Below, piece after piece: positions 10,580-21,539 of a stretch of 64,000 nt of DNA (its first letter is position 1; each line of letters opens with the position of its first letter). The position numbers and the translations under genes are program-made. The notes under the pieces were generated by a model. The model searched no databases. It was not told the DNA's origin and saw nothing but the letters and a program-made list of their open reading frames with translations. The stretch spans positions 4,884,140 through 4,948,139 of the forward strand of contig NC_079384.1 in the NCBI RefSeq assembly GCF_021018895.1, in the 5' to 3' direction. The stretch is from Seriola aureovittata. Taxonomy: Eukaryota > Chordata > Actinopteri > Carangiformes > Carangidae.

Positions 10580-11840
10580 TAGGCCATGAGGTTTGAAAGG
10601 AAAAATCCACCCTCCTCAAATGCTGTTTTGTATCATCAAATTGTGGTGTTCATTGCATTCCAGGAATTATTTTGTGATCAAGTGTTTTTTTTTTTTTTGG
10701 TATTCCCATCTTCAACCTGCCTTCTCTGCTTTTACTCGAGTTATTTCTCATATTTGCCACGAGGATTTTAAGCAAGCAAAAGTATTTCTTTGATGGATTT
10801 CTCCCTATTTGACTGTTGATGTTGGTACAAGATGACAACTCCATAAAGAAGCATTCGGTTTTCTTTCTCTGTTTAACACCATTGAGATCTCGGTGTGATG
10901 TTTTGCCGTGTTGTATACACAATAAGAAAAATACACCAGGAGTAACAAAATGGACCCTGAAATGCAAAGTACATCGCCAAAAGGTGTTTAATTTTTAACT
11001 GTTGAGAGATTAAGGGTGGATTTTTCCTTCAAGGTTAAGGGTTTTCTCAATACTGATATTTGATCCTTGTTTTGCTTTATATGCCTTAAACTTTCATGAG
11101 ACACAGAAGCCGTGTGGACTTTGTGAAGCTTAAGAGGCCTTTATTGTATTTATGAAGAAGAATGAATTTTGACTTGAGTGTGAATTGAGTGTGAGATAAT
11201 GATTTTTTGGATGAATGATAGTTGCTGTTGAATGGTGTTGTTTGAATGTGGGTTGAAGAATTTGTGTAAGATAATGTGCAATTTTTGAGACAGATAAGGT
11301 ACATGGGTGATCCATGTACATAATGTATTTAAGTGTAAAGAGAGAGGTTAAGCTTGAATGTAAATGTGGAATATTTATTGTAAATGCTGAGTTTGTTGTT
11401 GGTCTCTACTACTTTTCAGGTATTGTGGCTTTTTGTTTCATTACCTGCAAAGTTTGTTGCCTTGAGATTATTTTTCCACCAGACAGTTTCCAGTCACTAA
11501 AGTTATCATTATACTAACTCAAATAATTATATTTAATTTATTGATTAGTGATTTCAACTGATCCGGTCTACACAACAAAATTTTTAAATATTTTGCATGC
11601 TAAAGTTGAAATTGCAGTTATACCTATTGAATATGTTTGATACAACACAAAGTTCATTTATACTTTCTAAAAGCTTGAATTGGCATTACTGCAGTTAATG
11701 TTTTTTAAAAAGCAGGGGACATTGAGGAGAATTGGTTTTGCAAGTTTGTTGCATTGGCATTTTTCTAAACTAGAATAAAGCAGAGCTGTATTGTGTCTGT
11801 GATCCATTCCAATAAAAATCAACTGTTTTTACAGACTTGT
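10580..11840 (+). other. 3' UTR of the CEFIP-like gene
   Basis: AT-rich sequence without coding character follows the TGA stop. Two AATAAA hexamers (11774-11779 and 11811-11816) and a T/GT-rich stretch after the second place the probable cleavage site near 11830-11840, giving a 3' UTR of about 1.25 kb. Short frames inside it look random. Confidence 0.65.
11811..11816 (+). terminator. Poly(A) signal of the CEFIP-like gene
   Basis: Canonical AATAAA, followed by a T-rich and GT-containing stretch. A second AATAAA at 11774-11779 could give an alternative end. Nothing gene-like on the + strand follows until the convergent admp gene. Confidence 0.6.
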
Positions 11841-13102
11841 GTTTCACTAGTGTTATTGATTTTACGCCACTCATTATTGAAAGCACAACAAAGTACAAAA
11901 TACTTTAGAGTATAAAAAATATAATCAAAAACACTAAATCTGATATCTGATATGATGAATAGAACTGTTATGAGTGAAATTGTTTATTTTGGATAATGCT
12001 CTTTATGAGCAATGAACTCTGACATGAACTCTGACATGCACAAATATTTAATACTATTGGGTCATTAACTCCTTCATTAATGGAAAAGATACGTTAATGT
12101 ATGAGTGAACAATAATTCTATGCAGAGTTACCATTGAAGAGTAAGTTTGTAGTCCTCAACTAGACCTCTCTCCTGCCATCTGTTGGTGAAATAATGTAAA
12201 GACAGGAACGAATTAGATGAGAAAGTGTGACAGCTTGTTTGCTACAATGAAGTCAGGGTCAATTACATTTCCCAGCTTACTGTTCTTCAGGTTCATCATC
12301 TCGTATTGACTTTACAGCTGTTCCATCTTAGGTTTTTGCTGTTCATTTAATAAAATACAGATATTTAATAGACTGCTTCTTCAGTAGTTATATTACATTT
12401 TCATCCTCCTACTGGGTGGGATCTTGACTGTTGACATCACACTTCCTTTGTGAAAACAATATTGATTGATGGTTGGTTGATGTAAACAAAATATTGAGAT
12501 GTAAAGCTGCAGCAATTAATCAGTGTATTAGTCAATCAATTAATAGCAATAGTCTTCTACACTTGTAAACAGTATTTTTGGGTTTTGGGATGTTGGTCTG
12601 ACAAACCAATACATTTAAAGACTAAAGACAACGGTGATGGGCATCATTCACCACTTTATCATACTTTAAAGACCAAACAATTAATCTGTTAAAATATGCA
12701 TAATAATCAACATATTAATTGAGATGTAATCAAAACCAAATATTGATGCCCCAAAGTTAAAAAAGTGTATTAAAGTGTATCATCACATGGATTGGCTCAG
12801 CACCATGGACAGTGTCACTGAATTGAGCGAGGCATCCAAATCAAGTTCCAGGGGCTTTTGGAAAACCCTGAACTGGTTACATGGGGCCCAAAGTTTGAAT
12901 TTAAATACTGTAACTCCCACTCTCAGCCTGGAGCAACTAGTGCCATACTAGCCCATGCTTAAGCACAAAAAGTAATCTCAACTAAGGATGGTTCAAACAG
13001 TAGGTTGTCAATTGCAGTAGGCAGGTCTATCATGAATGTATTCGGGCGTCCTGAGACTAAACTAAACAAAGGATCGCTGATTAATAGTTGAGGAATAGGT
13101 GT
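11841..13102. other. Intergenic spacer between convergent genes
   Basis: AT-rich DNA lying between the 3' ends of the CEFIP-like gene (+) and admp (-). I see no coding exon, clear transposon end or long tandem repeat. Confidence 0.55.
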
Positions 13103-13108
13103 TTTATT
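13103..13108 (-). terminator. Poly(A) signal of admp
   Basis: TTTATT on the + strand reads AATAAA on the - strand, about 116 nt beyond the admp stop codon. This implies a compact 3' UTR. Confidence 0.55.
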
Positions 13109-13223
13109 TCTCAAAATAATACAATATTTAAACATATGCACAAAAATACAGTGTTTTAATCAACTCAAGCAAACCATCATCTCCCATCCCTCATTGTCCC
13201 AGTGTGAAAGAGTGCACAGCCAG

Positions 13224-15185
13224 TCAGTGACAGCCGCAGCTTAATGCCACCATGTCGTCGTACTGCTTCAAAACCACGTTCTCCTCATCATCAAAGTATA
13301 ACAAGCTGATGGACTGGAGTCTGTCAGGCACACAGCAGGGCGCTCCTACATCATCGCTAGAGAGCTTGAGTGCGTGCATGATGGAGCGCACCGTGGCGTG
13401 GTTGGTTGCTCTGAGGCTGCCCCCCAGCGGGAACGGACAGGAGCCTTTGCAGTGGTAGGCGTTGTATCCCCGGGGAGAGATGATCCAACCCGACCAGCCG
13501 ATCTCCTCAAAGTCAACGAAGAGGGGAACCCGCTGGCAGGACTGGGAGTGGCCGTGCGGTAACAAGCCTGAAGCTGCACGTCGCCTCCTGCTGCGGGGGT
13601 CATGGCGCTCAGGTGCTGCTGCTGCTGCAGGTTGAGCTTGGCCTATGGAAAGAGGAAGATGATCACACTGTGTTAGACCAGTATCGTAAATAGACAGTAT
13701 TTCAATTTTATCTTCATATTATCTTCTCTTACCCAGGTACGACTGGTTTGATGCTCCTGCCCTCCCATCATCTGAGAATATGACCAGGTAGGAGTTTACA
13801 TCTGTCAGATCTGCGTTCTGTTTAGATGAGGACACCACAGACTCCATCCAGTTACCAGAAGGAAGCGTGGTCACCACCAGGATGCCGTTATTCTCCTGGC
13901 TGTTACGGATCCACTTGGATACCTGACATTCAAAGCAAGAATTCAACAGGTTAAACACGTTATTTGAGAAATATTTTTTTCTCAACTACTTTTTTTTTGT
14001 TTTTTTTAAATTAAACAAAAGTATTGAGGCTGTTACCGTTTGAGTTACGTTGAAGACTTCCCATCCCTGTGTGTAGAGAGGCACCAGTCTGGATGTGATG
14101 AGGTTTCCTCTCCAGGGCTTCACTCTGCTGTCCAGCACCTCATACAGATCCACCTGGACAGTGAAGATAAACCACTGTCACTTCACTGATATGTGTCAAT
14201 CAAAGGACATTTTCTAATCACAACTTCCAAACCTCAACTGAAGATTTTAAATCTACAATTGTCTACAACTTTCAAAGCAGGTTAACTGTTGTACCAACTA
14301 CTTCTCAGAATGAACAGCTGTCTGTCAGATCTTTGGTCAGGTGATGTTTGCTATTTTGCTCTGGAAGCTCAAATCTGGACTAGATATGAAGACATGACAC
14401 ATGATGTTATAACTTATATAATCTATAATCTACCCAAGAGCAAATGAAATTATGTCACGCAGTAAGACTCTTTTACCTTGTAGAAATGAGGCCCGTGTGA
14501 CTTTCCCAGGTAAAACTTCTGTTTCTTTCTGAACCAACGGAACTCCGCTTTGATCATCCTCTCCTCTCTGCCGAAAGACGACAGGTTGAAGAAGTGAAAC
14601 CTCTCTCCAGCGTGACCTGCAGGCGGGGAAATACCAAACACATCTTTAAAGAAATGTTCACAATTATCTGTGAAGCAGACACATGGCTGTGCGTTGTTGC
14701 GCGCTTGGAACATTTACGCATTCTAATCTACATATTTCCATAATTTACTGCTGCTTTAAGGGAAACTGTTTGACTTCAGACAAGTAAATTGAATATATTT
14801 TCCAAAATAGCTTCTCACAAAGCAGTCGTATCTCATGCGTAAAGGTCAGTTTGACTTTTGGCTTTTGCTCACCTTTATCCTCAAAGCTTCGCACTATGTT
14901 TCCCTCCAGAATCTCCTTCTGGCTTTTTGGGGTCCCATCTGAGACTGACACCGCGTTAAATAGATCCAACATAAACTGAGGCGCCTTCTTGTGAGGAGCC
15001 AACGCTGGACCTCTGGGTAAATCCCTCAGGTGGAACTGCGCGTCCAGCTTCTCGCCTGCAGTCTCCGTCTCATCCGAACCCTCCCGCCGCGCCGCCGTGC
15101 CTCTGTCCCGCGGGATGGCGAGCAGGGTGACGCATCTCAGCTGGAGAGCTAGGACGAGCCAGAGGCGCAGAGCTCCTTCTGTCAT
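13224..15185 (-). CDS. admp: Anti-dorsalizing morphogenetic protein (BMP/TGF-beta ligand), 5 coding exons, 392 aa
   Basis: I reconstruct five exons on the - strand: 15185-14873, 14616-14477, 14153-14037, 13922-13733 and 13642-13224. All introns are GT-AG, the phases agree (1, 0, 0, 1), and the total is 1179 nt including the stop. The product starts with a hydrophobic signal peptide (residues ~5-24). A TGF-beta propeptide follows with N-glycosylation sequons (NLS, NVT, NQS), then a furin site SRRRR ending at residue ~275. The mature part is ~117 aa with the seven cysteines of a BMP cystine knot: one at ~289, the CKGSC pair, CC, and C-terminal SCGCH. FVDFEEIGWSGWIISPRGY sets it between BMP2/4 and BMP3/GDF10 types, as in ADMP. 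ADMP is a secreted BMP-like ligand of the vertebrate organizer that signals through BMP receptors and buffers the dorsoventral axis. It looks intact. A less likely alternative is another BMP2/4/16-related ligand. Confidence 0.87.
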
Positions 15186-15300
15186 TTTAGTTAGAGTGGA
15201 CTGAGCTCTGCACCTGTGGGACCGTGGGTGATAAGGGCGACCCCACTGCCTTTGATGACAGGCTGTCCCTGTATTCAGCTAACACCGGGAGATGATTGGG
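15186..15300 (-). promoter_or_regulatory. Probable admp 5' UTR and proximal promoter with TCF/LEF-like site
   Basis: On the - strand, ATCAAAG at 15250-15256 lies 65-71 nt before the ATG and fits the TCF/LEF consensus WWCAAAG. I see no TATA box and no upstream ATG in the 70 nt before the start. Control by Wnt/beta-catenin would suit a dorsal organizer gene, but a 7-bp match is weak evidence on its own. Confidence 0.3.
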
Positions 15301-15982
15301 CCGTGATTGATGATGGCGGAGAGAAAAACACAAAGGAAAGGTGAAAATGACCCCGAGAGTCACCTATAAAAATATAAATAAATAAATGACTAATTCCCCT
15401 TCATATGTATGTCCATGTTACAGTAGGTTAGAGGCCATGAGGCTAATTTGTGCAGTTCTACAGACTTTCATCAGAAAGCAGAGTTACCATGGAAACTACT
15501 ATAAATAATGTTTTTAAGTAGTATATAAAAATGAAAAATAATAAAATTTCATCACATACTGAATATGGAAGATATCTGCATTGTTGAATCATTGTAAAAA
15601 GGTAATAGAAAGTGAAATAAATACATTTAATAAAATGTCAGTGGCAGTAATATATGTTTGGATAAATGACATTAACGTTAAATAATAAGGATATATCTTT
15701 ATATTTCTATGGCGCTCCTGCATTACAGTGGTGTTATAACAGGGGGCCAATTAGTCGGCCAACCAAACAAAGTTATCCCATTACGATGTTTTGTCGCCGC
15801 TGCTCCACATCACGTGTCTCTCGGCCCAGTTGTGTGTTATCAGTATGAGGCCAGTTGCGAGAGAGCAAACGAAAACAGCCGAGCCGTGACGCACATGACG
15901 CGCGTTTTCTAAAGCGGCTGTTAATGCGCACATTTCCACAAAACGCAGCCGTGGTCACCGTGAACACCCTCCTCTCCCCCCA

Positions 15983-15988
<6 letters not shown>

Positions 15989-16049
<61 letters not shown>
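15989..16049. repeat. (AC)n microsatellite, about 30 units
   Basis: An uninterrupted AC dinucleotide run about 0.8 kb upstream of the admp start codon. It is a likely length-polymorphic locus. The open frames it creates (poly-Thr-His or poly-Val-Cys) are artefacts. Confidence 0.97.
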
Positions 16050-16052
<3 letters not shown>

Positions 16053-16099
16053 ACAATCACACTATTAGTGTTTGAAGAGTGACTCAGAGTTAACACCGA

Positions 16100-16300
16100 A
16101 ATCAGCACGGCGTGTTTATTCCTCCGTTAAGATGAATCCGGGATGATCTCCAATCAATCAGGTCGCACAAAAGGGATCAAATTCCCAAGATCATCAAGCT
16201 GATCAATGCCCCGGTCTCTCCGCTATTGTTAATCAAATTCATGGCGATTACGCAGGAATGATGATCCCCTCATTTAGGAGCCATTACTCACGTTTAAGGC
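16100..16300. promoter_or_regulatory. Candidate cis-regulatory patch upstream of admp
   Basis: This non-repetitive block is unusually dense in homeodomain- and TCF-like words: CCAATCAATCA, AGGGATCAAATT, CTGATCAATG, TGTTAATCAAATT, GGCGATTACG. It lies about 1 kb upstream of admp on the far side of the AC repeat. Its texture resembles a conserved non-coding element, but I cannot test conservation here. Confidence 0.25.
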
Positions 16301-19157
16301 CTCATAGTGAATGGGCCCCTTTTTCTGATCTCTTGTATCACTTAGTAGCCACACTGTCAGATAAGCCACAGGATAGATTATAGCTATAAACACAGTAAAC
16401 AACAGGAAATGATGATTGGATTTAATGAAACAGAAGGTGAATTTTTTAAAGGACAAATGTTCTGTATGTTGTGTCTCATGTTTTTTTTTGTGTGATGAAC
16501 CTTTTTTTTTTTGTAGGTGTCCTGCAAAACTCTCTTTTTGAGGTCCAGCGGACAACTGAGGCTCCATGATTCAGACAAAGGCCCACGACGCCCTGCGATT
16601 ACGTATGTGTTCCTCTGCACATGTGTAGTGTTTGTGTGTTTCTGTGTGACGTCTTGGCACGTGAAGGTGTACGACACAGCTGGATGGTGTGGGATGTCCT
16701 CAAATGTTTACACTGACCATGTGCTGATCACAGATAGACTCACAGGGAAGCCCTCTGACGTAGATGCTCGGAGAAGCTTCTCCCAGCAGCTAAGTGCTGA
16801 GCACAGCGTGTCACTTACAGTAAAACCTCTGTAACGGAGCTGGAAATCATAAATTGGAGCTTTTACTGTGGAAAAAAAGTTGAGAGATATAAGAGTGTAA
16901 AGTTTATTGTTTTAAAGTTTATCTGACTGTCAGTCAACTGTAAAATAAGGATAACCAAACGCTGGCTGCTCTGTGGTGATGTTTAACTGGTGTCATGTTC
17001 TTCACTATCTTATTGATATTTACTCATAAACCAAAGTATTGGACACTTTAGAATGAATCCCCTGGGGAAACATAAATATCATACTTATGTTTCATGGCAA
17101 TTTATTCAGCACTCACAAAAGTAGTACATCGGTTTCACTCTTCAGATCAGTCATATATCATGCTCCACATATTAAAGCAGTGACCGTATCGGATGCCAGA
17201 TAGTAGTTTGATTGTATTTTGATTCACATAGACATTTACACTGTCCAACTTTATCGTGATTTACTCCTCATTTCCTCATCCTTGTAGTCGTATTACTGAC
17301 TGTCTCACATTAATGAGCCCAGCATTTCAATTCAGAACTCAACCCTCAATAGCTCCTTCTAATATTTGTATTGTAGATAGTTCTTATGTGTGTGGATGAG
17401 TTTTCAGTGTCTACTTTTGTTTGCCTTAAATTGCCCTTTGAGGGATAGATAACATATTTTGAATTGAATTGAATTGACTGCTGTTTTCATGGTACAGTTA
17501 GCTAACTTGAAGCATCATACAACTTAGTCCAACTAACCATCAAGCAAGTTAGACACATTTTTTTCTCCACTTAGCAGCAACAGTGGTATTAGCTAAGCTA
17601 CATGGTGTTAGCGAACCTCAACTGGATGAACTGTTTGGAAGTGGAACTATTTACAACCACTGGTTTCGCGGTTTAAGCCAATTTTGTCTCAGTATAAATT
17701 CACATGAACTATGTGACTTAATAATATTGCATCTCGCTATATAAATAATGACTGGAGTGGAGCGTGAATCTGGAGCGTGGATGGTTCAAAGTTCACGCCC
17801 ATGTCGTTTATCCATGACTTTAAATATGAAAAAGAAGCTCATGGCAAACATTTTCATTAAAAGCAGGAATTCAGCCAGCAGCTTTTCCTACTGTCAAAAT
17901 GTCTTTTTATGAAAAAGGCCTGTTCCACTCCATATCCTTTCTGCCTCTTACTAACTCCTCATCACTCACTCTGTTTTTACATGTCTGGGCGGATGCAGCG
18001 TTCTCAGCTGAACAGCAGATGGGGCTATTGGCTTAGGCATGGATCCCCACTTTAATTGATGATGAGGAGTATGATTACAGTGTAAAGTTTCATATGCTAC
18101 ATCATATTTCAGTGTCATGGTTTTACTCTTAGATGGAAAACCACATGACTGCAGTTTTCTGTGGCTGTCATTTTAGATTTTTGGATCTCAAGGATTTGAT
18201 ATTCTCAGACGCCATGGAGTCTTAAGTAAAGTTGCATTGGATAAACTCAGAAATAAATGGCATTCAAGCTCAGGTTTTTAACCCAACAAAGACCTAAAAG
18301 TCATACTACTACTATAATGCTACTTTGCATTTATTGTATCATTGAATATTTGTCCTCCAGCTCTATGAAAAGTCCCCACTGTTAGACGTTTACAGGCTGG
18401 CTTCTCTATAGTTTCTGTGTTAAATTTGAGTAAATGTAGACCCTCAATTGATTTGATGCACGGCACGTTGAGCAGGAGTCCCCTCAGATTTCTTCTTCGG
18501 GTGCAGTGGATGTTGCTTGAGCTTCAGTGTGCTGTTGTCTACGCTTTCGCCCAGGGCCGCCTGGCTCCACATCTGACAAGTGTGTCCATGTGTTAATGAC
18601 TTCACCTTGTGTTAAATACTTCTACCGAGGCAATTAGAGACACATGGAAGGCATTTGCTACAAGTGCTGCCCACTGCTGCAGCTCTGTTTGAATGAATAA
18701 TGAAGAGGAATAAAATCACGGCAAAAAGTGGAAACATATGACAAGGGTGTCGGAGTCAGCCACAGTGTAATGTGATTTTGTTTAAAAATGTATCTCTATT
18801 GCCTTTGACCACAAACAAGCAGGGTCAGCTGTCCTGTAAGTGTCTGAAATGCCCGTTTCAACAAGAAGGTTTTCCTCTCTCTGTGTGTTGTTCCTGGGGC
18901 AACACTTTAACTAATGTAGTCATTTATTGATGATTGGTGCTGGGATTACAATAAAACACTGTTAACTGCCATAGTATATACTTTATGCTTTAAAGGAACT
19001 AATTGTATTTTTTTTTTTTTGTTTTGTTTTTTGATGAGATTTAAATGAGAAGATAGATATCACTGTCATGTCTGTGTGATAATTATGCAACAGTTAGCGT
19101 AGCTTCATGAACAGGAAGTAACTGCTCCCAGTCAAAAAATAGTTCCAGATTAAACCC
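16301..19157. other. Intergenic DNA, no feature recognised
   Basis: AT-rich sequence with short random open frames, the longest about 105 codons near 16517-16834 and without family resemblance. A few GAATT repeats occur at about 17458. I see no splice-bounded exon or transposon ends. Confidence 0.5.
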
Positions 19158-19174
19158 TCAAATGTAAATAACAG

Positions 19175-19374
19175 CGGGGCGTCGTGTGGTGTAGTGGTCT
19201 AAGCAGACGCCCCATGTGTAGAGGCTACAGTCCTCGCTGCAGTTGGCCCCGGTTCAAGTCCCGCATCGGACGGCCTTTACTGCATGTCATTCCCCCTCTC
19301 TCTGCCTCCCCATTTCCTGTCTCTCTCCACTATCCTGTCCAATAAAGGCACAAAAGCCCCAAAAAATATATACT
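19175..19374 (+). mobile_element. tRNA-derived SINE with 17-bp target-site duplications
   Basis: The 5' part is tRNA-like, with an A-box-like TGGTGTAGTGGTCTAAGCAG and a B-box GGTTCAAGTCCC. The tail (CTGCATGTCATTCCCC, then CT-rich sequence and CAATAAAGGCACAAAAGCC) matches my recollection of a SINE common in acanthomorph fishes. It is flanked by TCAAATGTAAATAACAG (19158-19174) and TCAAATGTAAATGACAG (19375-19391), 16/17 identical. These are target-site duplications and fix the insertion boundaries. The element is full length and in + orientation, ending in an A-rich stretch. Confidence 0.88.
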
Positions 19375-19391
19375 TCAAATGTAAATGACAG

Positions 19392-20149
19392 CCAGGCTAG
19401 TGGGGCAGAATTAGGATAAGTTGTCATTCATTTGCAGATCATAGTGAAGGATGAGGGAGTTTAGGTACTTGGATGCTGTGGTAGTTTCTCACTCTGTCAG
19501 TGAGAAATGGTGACTTCAAGTTAATGTAAGCAGCAGCAGGGAGCCAGTTGGCAGTAATTAAAATAATGGAGTGACATGAGCTATATCTTTTGGATTTACA
19601 GAGGTCATACTGTGCATCCTGGCAGCCCTGCCAGAGAGGTATTACAGGTGTCAGGGTGAGAGAAGTTCATATTCAGTCAGACAGGGCTTGATCTTTCTGA
19701 TGTGTTACGAATAATCAGCTGACTACACAGGTCCATTACAGCAGACAAAAACTTAAAACTTAAAATAACAGCTGGTGAGAGGAAAAGGAGCAAGACTTTC
19801 TTTCTTCCCTTTATTAATAAAATCGATTATGAACAGTACATAAATATGTTGGGATTATTCTTGACTATAAAAATGATTAATAAATGAACTTGTAACTGGC
19901 TGCATTGCGTGTGTGGCGGCTGCGTCGCTGATGTAGTACAAGCTTGCACACGTCTGTGTTGCTACTGAAAGTTGTCGGTCATTTGTAATGTTGCTGGTAT
20001 GATGTCATTATGACTGTCAGCAGGTCTTTTTTTTGTCTATTTTTGCATCACAAATTAAAAATAGGCACCGAAATCTCTAGAAACACACAATGCAGGCGTG
20101 ACACACCCCTCTTACACACGTGTCGCTCCACTGCTAATATACATAGTAC
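19392..20149. other. Intergenic DNA between the SINE and the APOL-like gene
   Basis: No exon, RNA gene or transposon end is recognised in this stretch. Confidence 0.5.
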
Positions 20150-20155
20150 TTTATT
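20150..20155 (-). terminator. Poly(A) signal of the APOL-like gene
   Basis: TTTATT on the + strand (AATAAA on the - strand) lies about 30 nt beyond the stop codon, implying a very short 3' UTR if used. Confidence 0.45.
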
Positions 20156-20184
20156 TCATGACTGAATGTTGCACGTTTATCCTG

Positions 20185-20946
20185 TTAACGTTTTATGTCA
20201 AAGTCATTGAACATCCTCCTCATCTTTTCAAACTCTTTAACAGTGTTTTCACACTGCAAGGCAGAATCTATGATGCAGTCTATGAACTTTTCATGTTTCT
20301 TTGGAGTGATTCGTGTGATATTGATAAGTAAGTCTAACAGTTCTCCCACTTGCTTCTCCATGATTACAGTCACACCCATAACTTCCCTGCTCTGTTCTGC
20401 CAGGTCAGCTGTTTGTCTAAGAAGACATTGAAGTTGTTCTGTTGTCGACAGACTTATTGCTGCCTGTGCTTTTGTTTTTGTCATTAATGCAGAAGATCTT
20501 TCCTCCAGCTCCTCAGACACCTGCTTTATTCTTTCCAGGACATACTTCTGTTGCTCAGTGATTGTCATGAATTCTTTCACCATCTCCTCCACTTTTACTA
20601 TAGTTACTTTCTCTGCCCTTCCCTTGCTCACATTAGCTCCAATAACAGTAGCTGTACCTCCACCAAATAGAGTTCCACCAAATACTGCCAGTATTTTTCC
20701 TACGTGTCCTGCGAATAAAGATGCAGTTAAACCCATGATTCCAAATACTCCAAAAACAGCTCCGTAGGATCTGGTTGCATTTGTGTCATCCTGCATCTTT
20801 GTTACTTCTTCAGATATTTCCCCAAGGTTGCTTGCAATGGCACGCATTCTTTCTTCTTTTTCTTCATACAGTTCAATAAATTGTCTCCCAGTGTCACGTA
20901 GTCTGTTTAGTAGATCAGACAAATGAGGTGGTAGATCCCTGTTCAT
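20185..20946 (-). CDS. Apolipoprotein-L-like protein, 253 aa
   Basis: The frame begins at ATG 20946 (MNRDLPPHLSDLL). The in-frame TTG further upstream directly follows a TGA, so it is not a natural start. The order is typical of the apolipoprotein L family: an amphipathic helix (~12-50) with the ERMRAIASNLGEISEEV motif; a hydrophobic, glycine-rich helical hairpin (~60-105, GVFGIMGLTASLFAG and GGTLFGGGTATVIGANVS); then long charged coiled helices to the C-terminus. There is no signal peptide. APOL proteins associate with intracellular membranes and lipids; vertebrate members are often interferon-responsive and some affect ion flow or cell death. Fish carry many fast-evolving copies, so the exact orthologue cannot be named. 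The frame is intact, in one exon, and stands alone here. Whether it is an active family member or an isolated copy is open. Confidence 0.82.
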   Translation of the reverse strand: MNRDLPPHLSDLLNRLRDTGRQFIELYEEKEERMRAIASNLGEISEEVTKMQDDTNATRSYGAVFGVFGIMGLTASLFAGHVGKILAVFGGTLFGGGTATVIGANVSKGRAEKVTIVKVEEMVKEFMTITEQQKYVLERIKQVSEELEERSSALMTKTKAQAAISLSTTEQLQCLLRQTADLAEQSREVMGVTVIMEKQVGELLDLLINITRITPKKHEKFIDCIIDSALQCENTVKEFEKMRRMFNDFDIKR

Positions 20947-21104
20947 TTTCCAGAAGGATTTCAATCAATTAAATCTGAGTTAACAGGCTCGAATGCAAAG
21001 TCTCTTACAAAGCTATACTCAGTGACCCTCTGTTGAAAGAAGCTAATGTTTCAGTCCAGTTCCTGTTTTGTGTTGCTTGTCTTCCAGAGCTTTACAGTTC
21101 CTGC
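20947..21104 (-). other. Probable 5' UTR part of the APOL-like coding exon
   Basis: On the - strand a long pyrimidine tract ending ACAACTTTCAG abuts position 21104 and makes a good splice acceptor. The coding exon then carries about 158 nt of leader, implying at least one upstream non-coding exon that I cannot locate. Confidence 0.5.
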
Positions 21105-21539
21105 CTGAAAGTTGTAAAAAAAAAAAAAGAAAAAAAGGGTTTATTAGTTAGACTTTCACAGAGGTACAACTGTTGCTTTTAATATAATACAACACAATTC
21201 AACAGCAATGTAAAGCACTGACAACAGCAGAACTGACATAACTGATCTTGACAACAATTAGCAAAAACATTATGACAACTCATAGATGAGGTGTACCTTG
21301 ATTTTCTTGTAACAACAGTAGGTATCAAGATAAGTGATGTATTAGATGGTAAGTGACTGTGTTGGATGTAGGAGAAATGGATTGTTGTATAAGGACCTGA
21401 GCAGGTTTTACAAGGGCAATGACAAGGCTGTAGGTTTGCATATTGATGGTAGGGACATGTCCCTACCAGTATTTGAGTGAACTCGTTGGCACTATGTTTG
21501 GAGTGAAGTCATATTAGAGCAATCCGATGCGGGCCCGGC

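Noticed and set aside
15773..16108. 111-codon - strand frame and 75-codon + strand frame upstream of admp
   Set aside because: Both are held open by the AC microsatellite and contain no family motif.
19175..19270. tRNA gene
   Set aside because: A- and B-box-like words are present, but the cloverleaf is degraded and a SINE tail and target duplications follow. It is a SINE head.
20947..20964. Extension of the APOL-like protein to an upstream TTG (259 aa)
   Set aside because: A TGA stop directly precedes that codon in frame, and ATG at 20946 gives a natural start.
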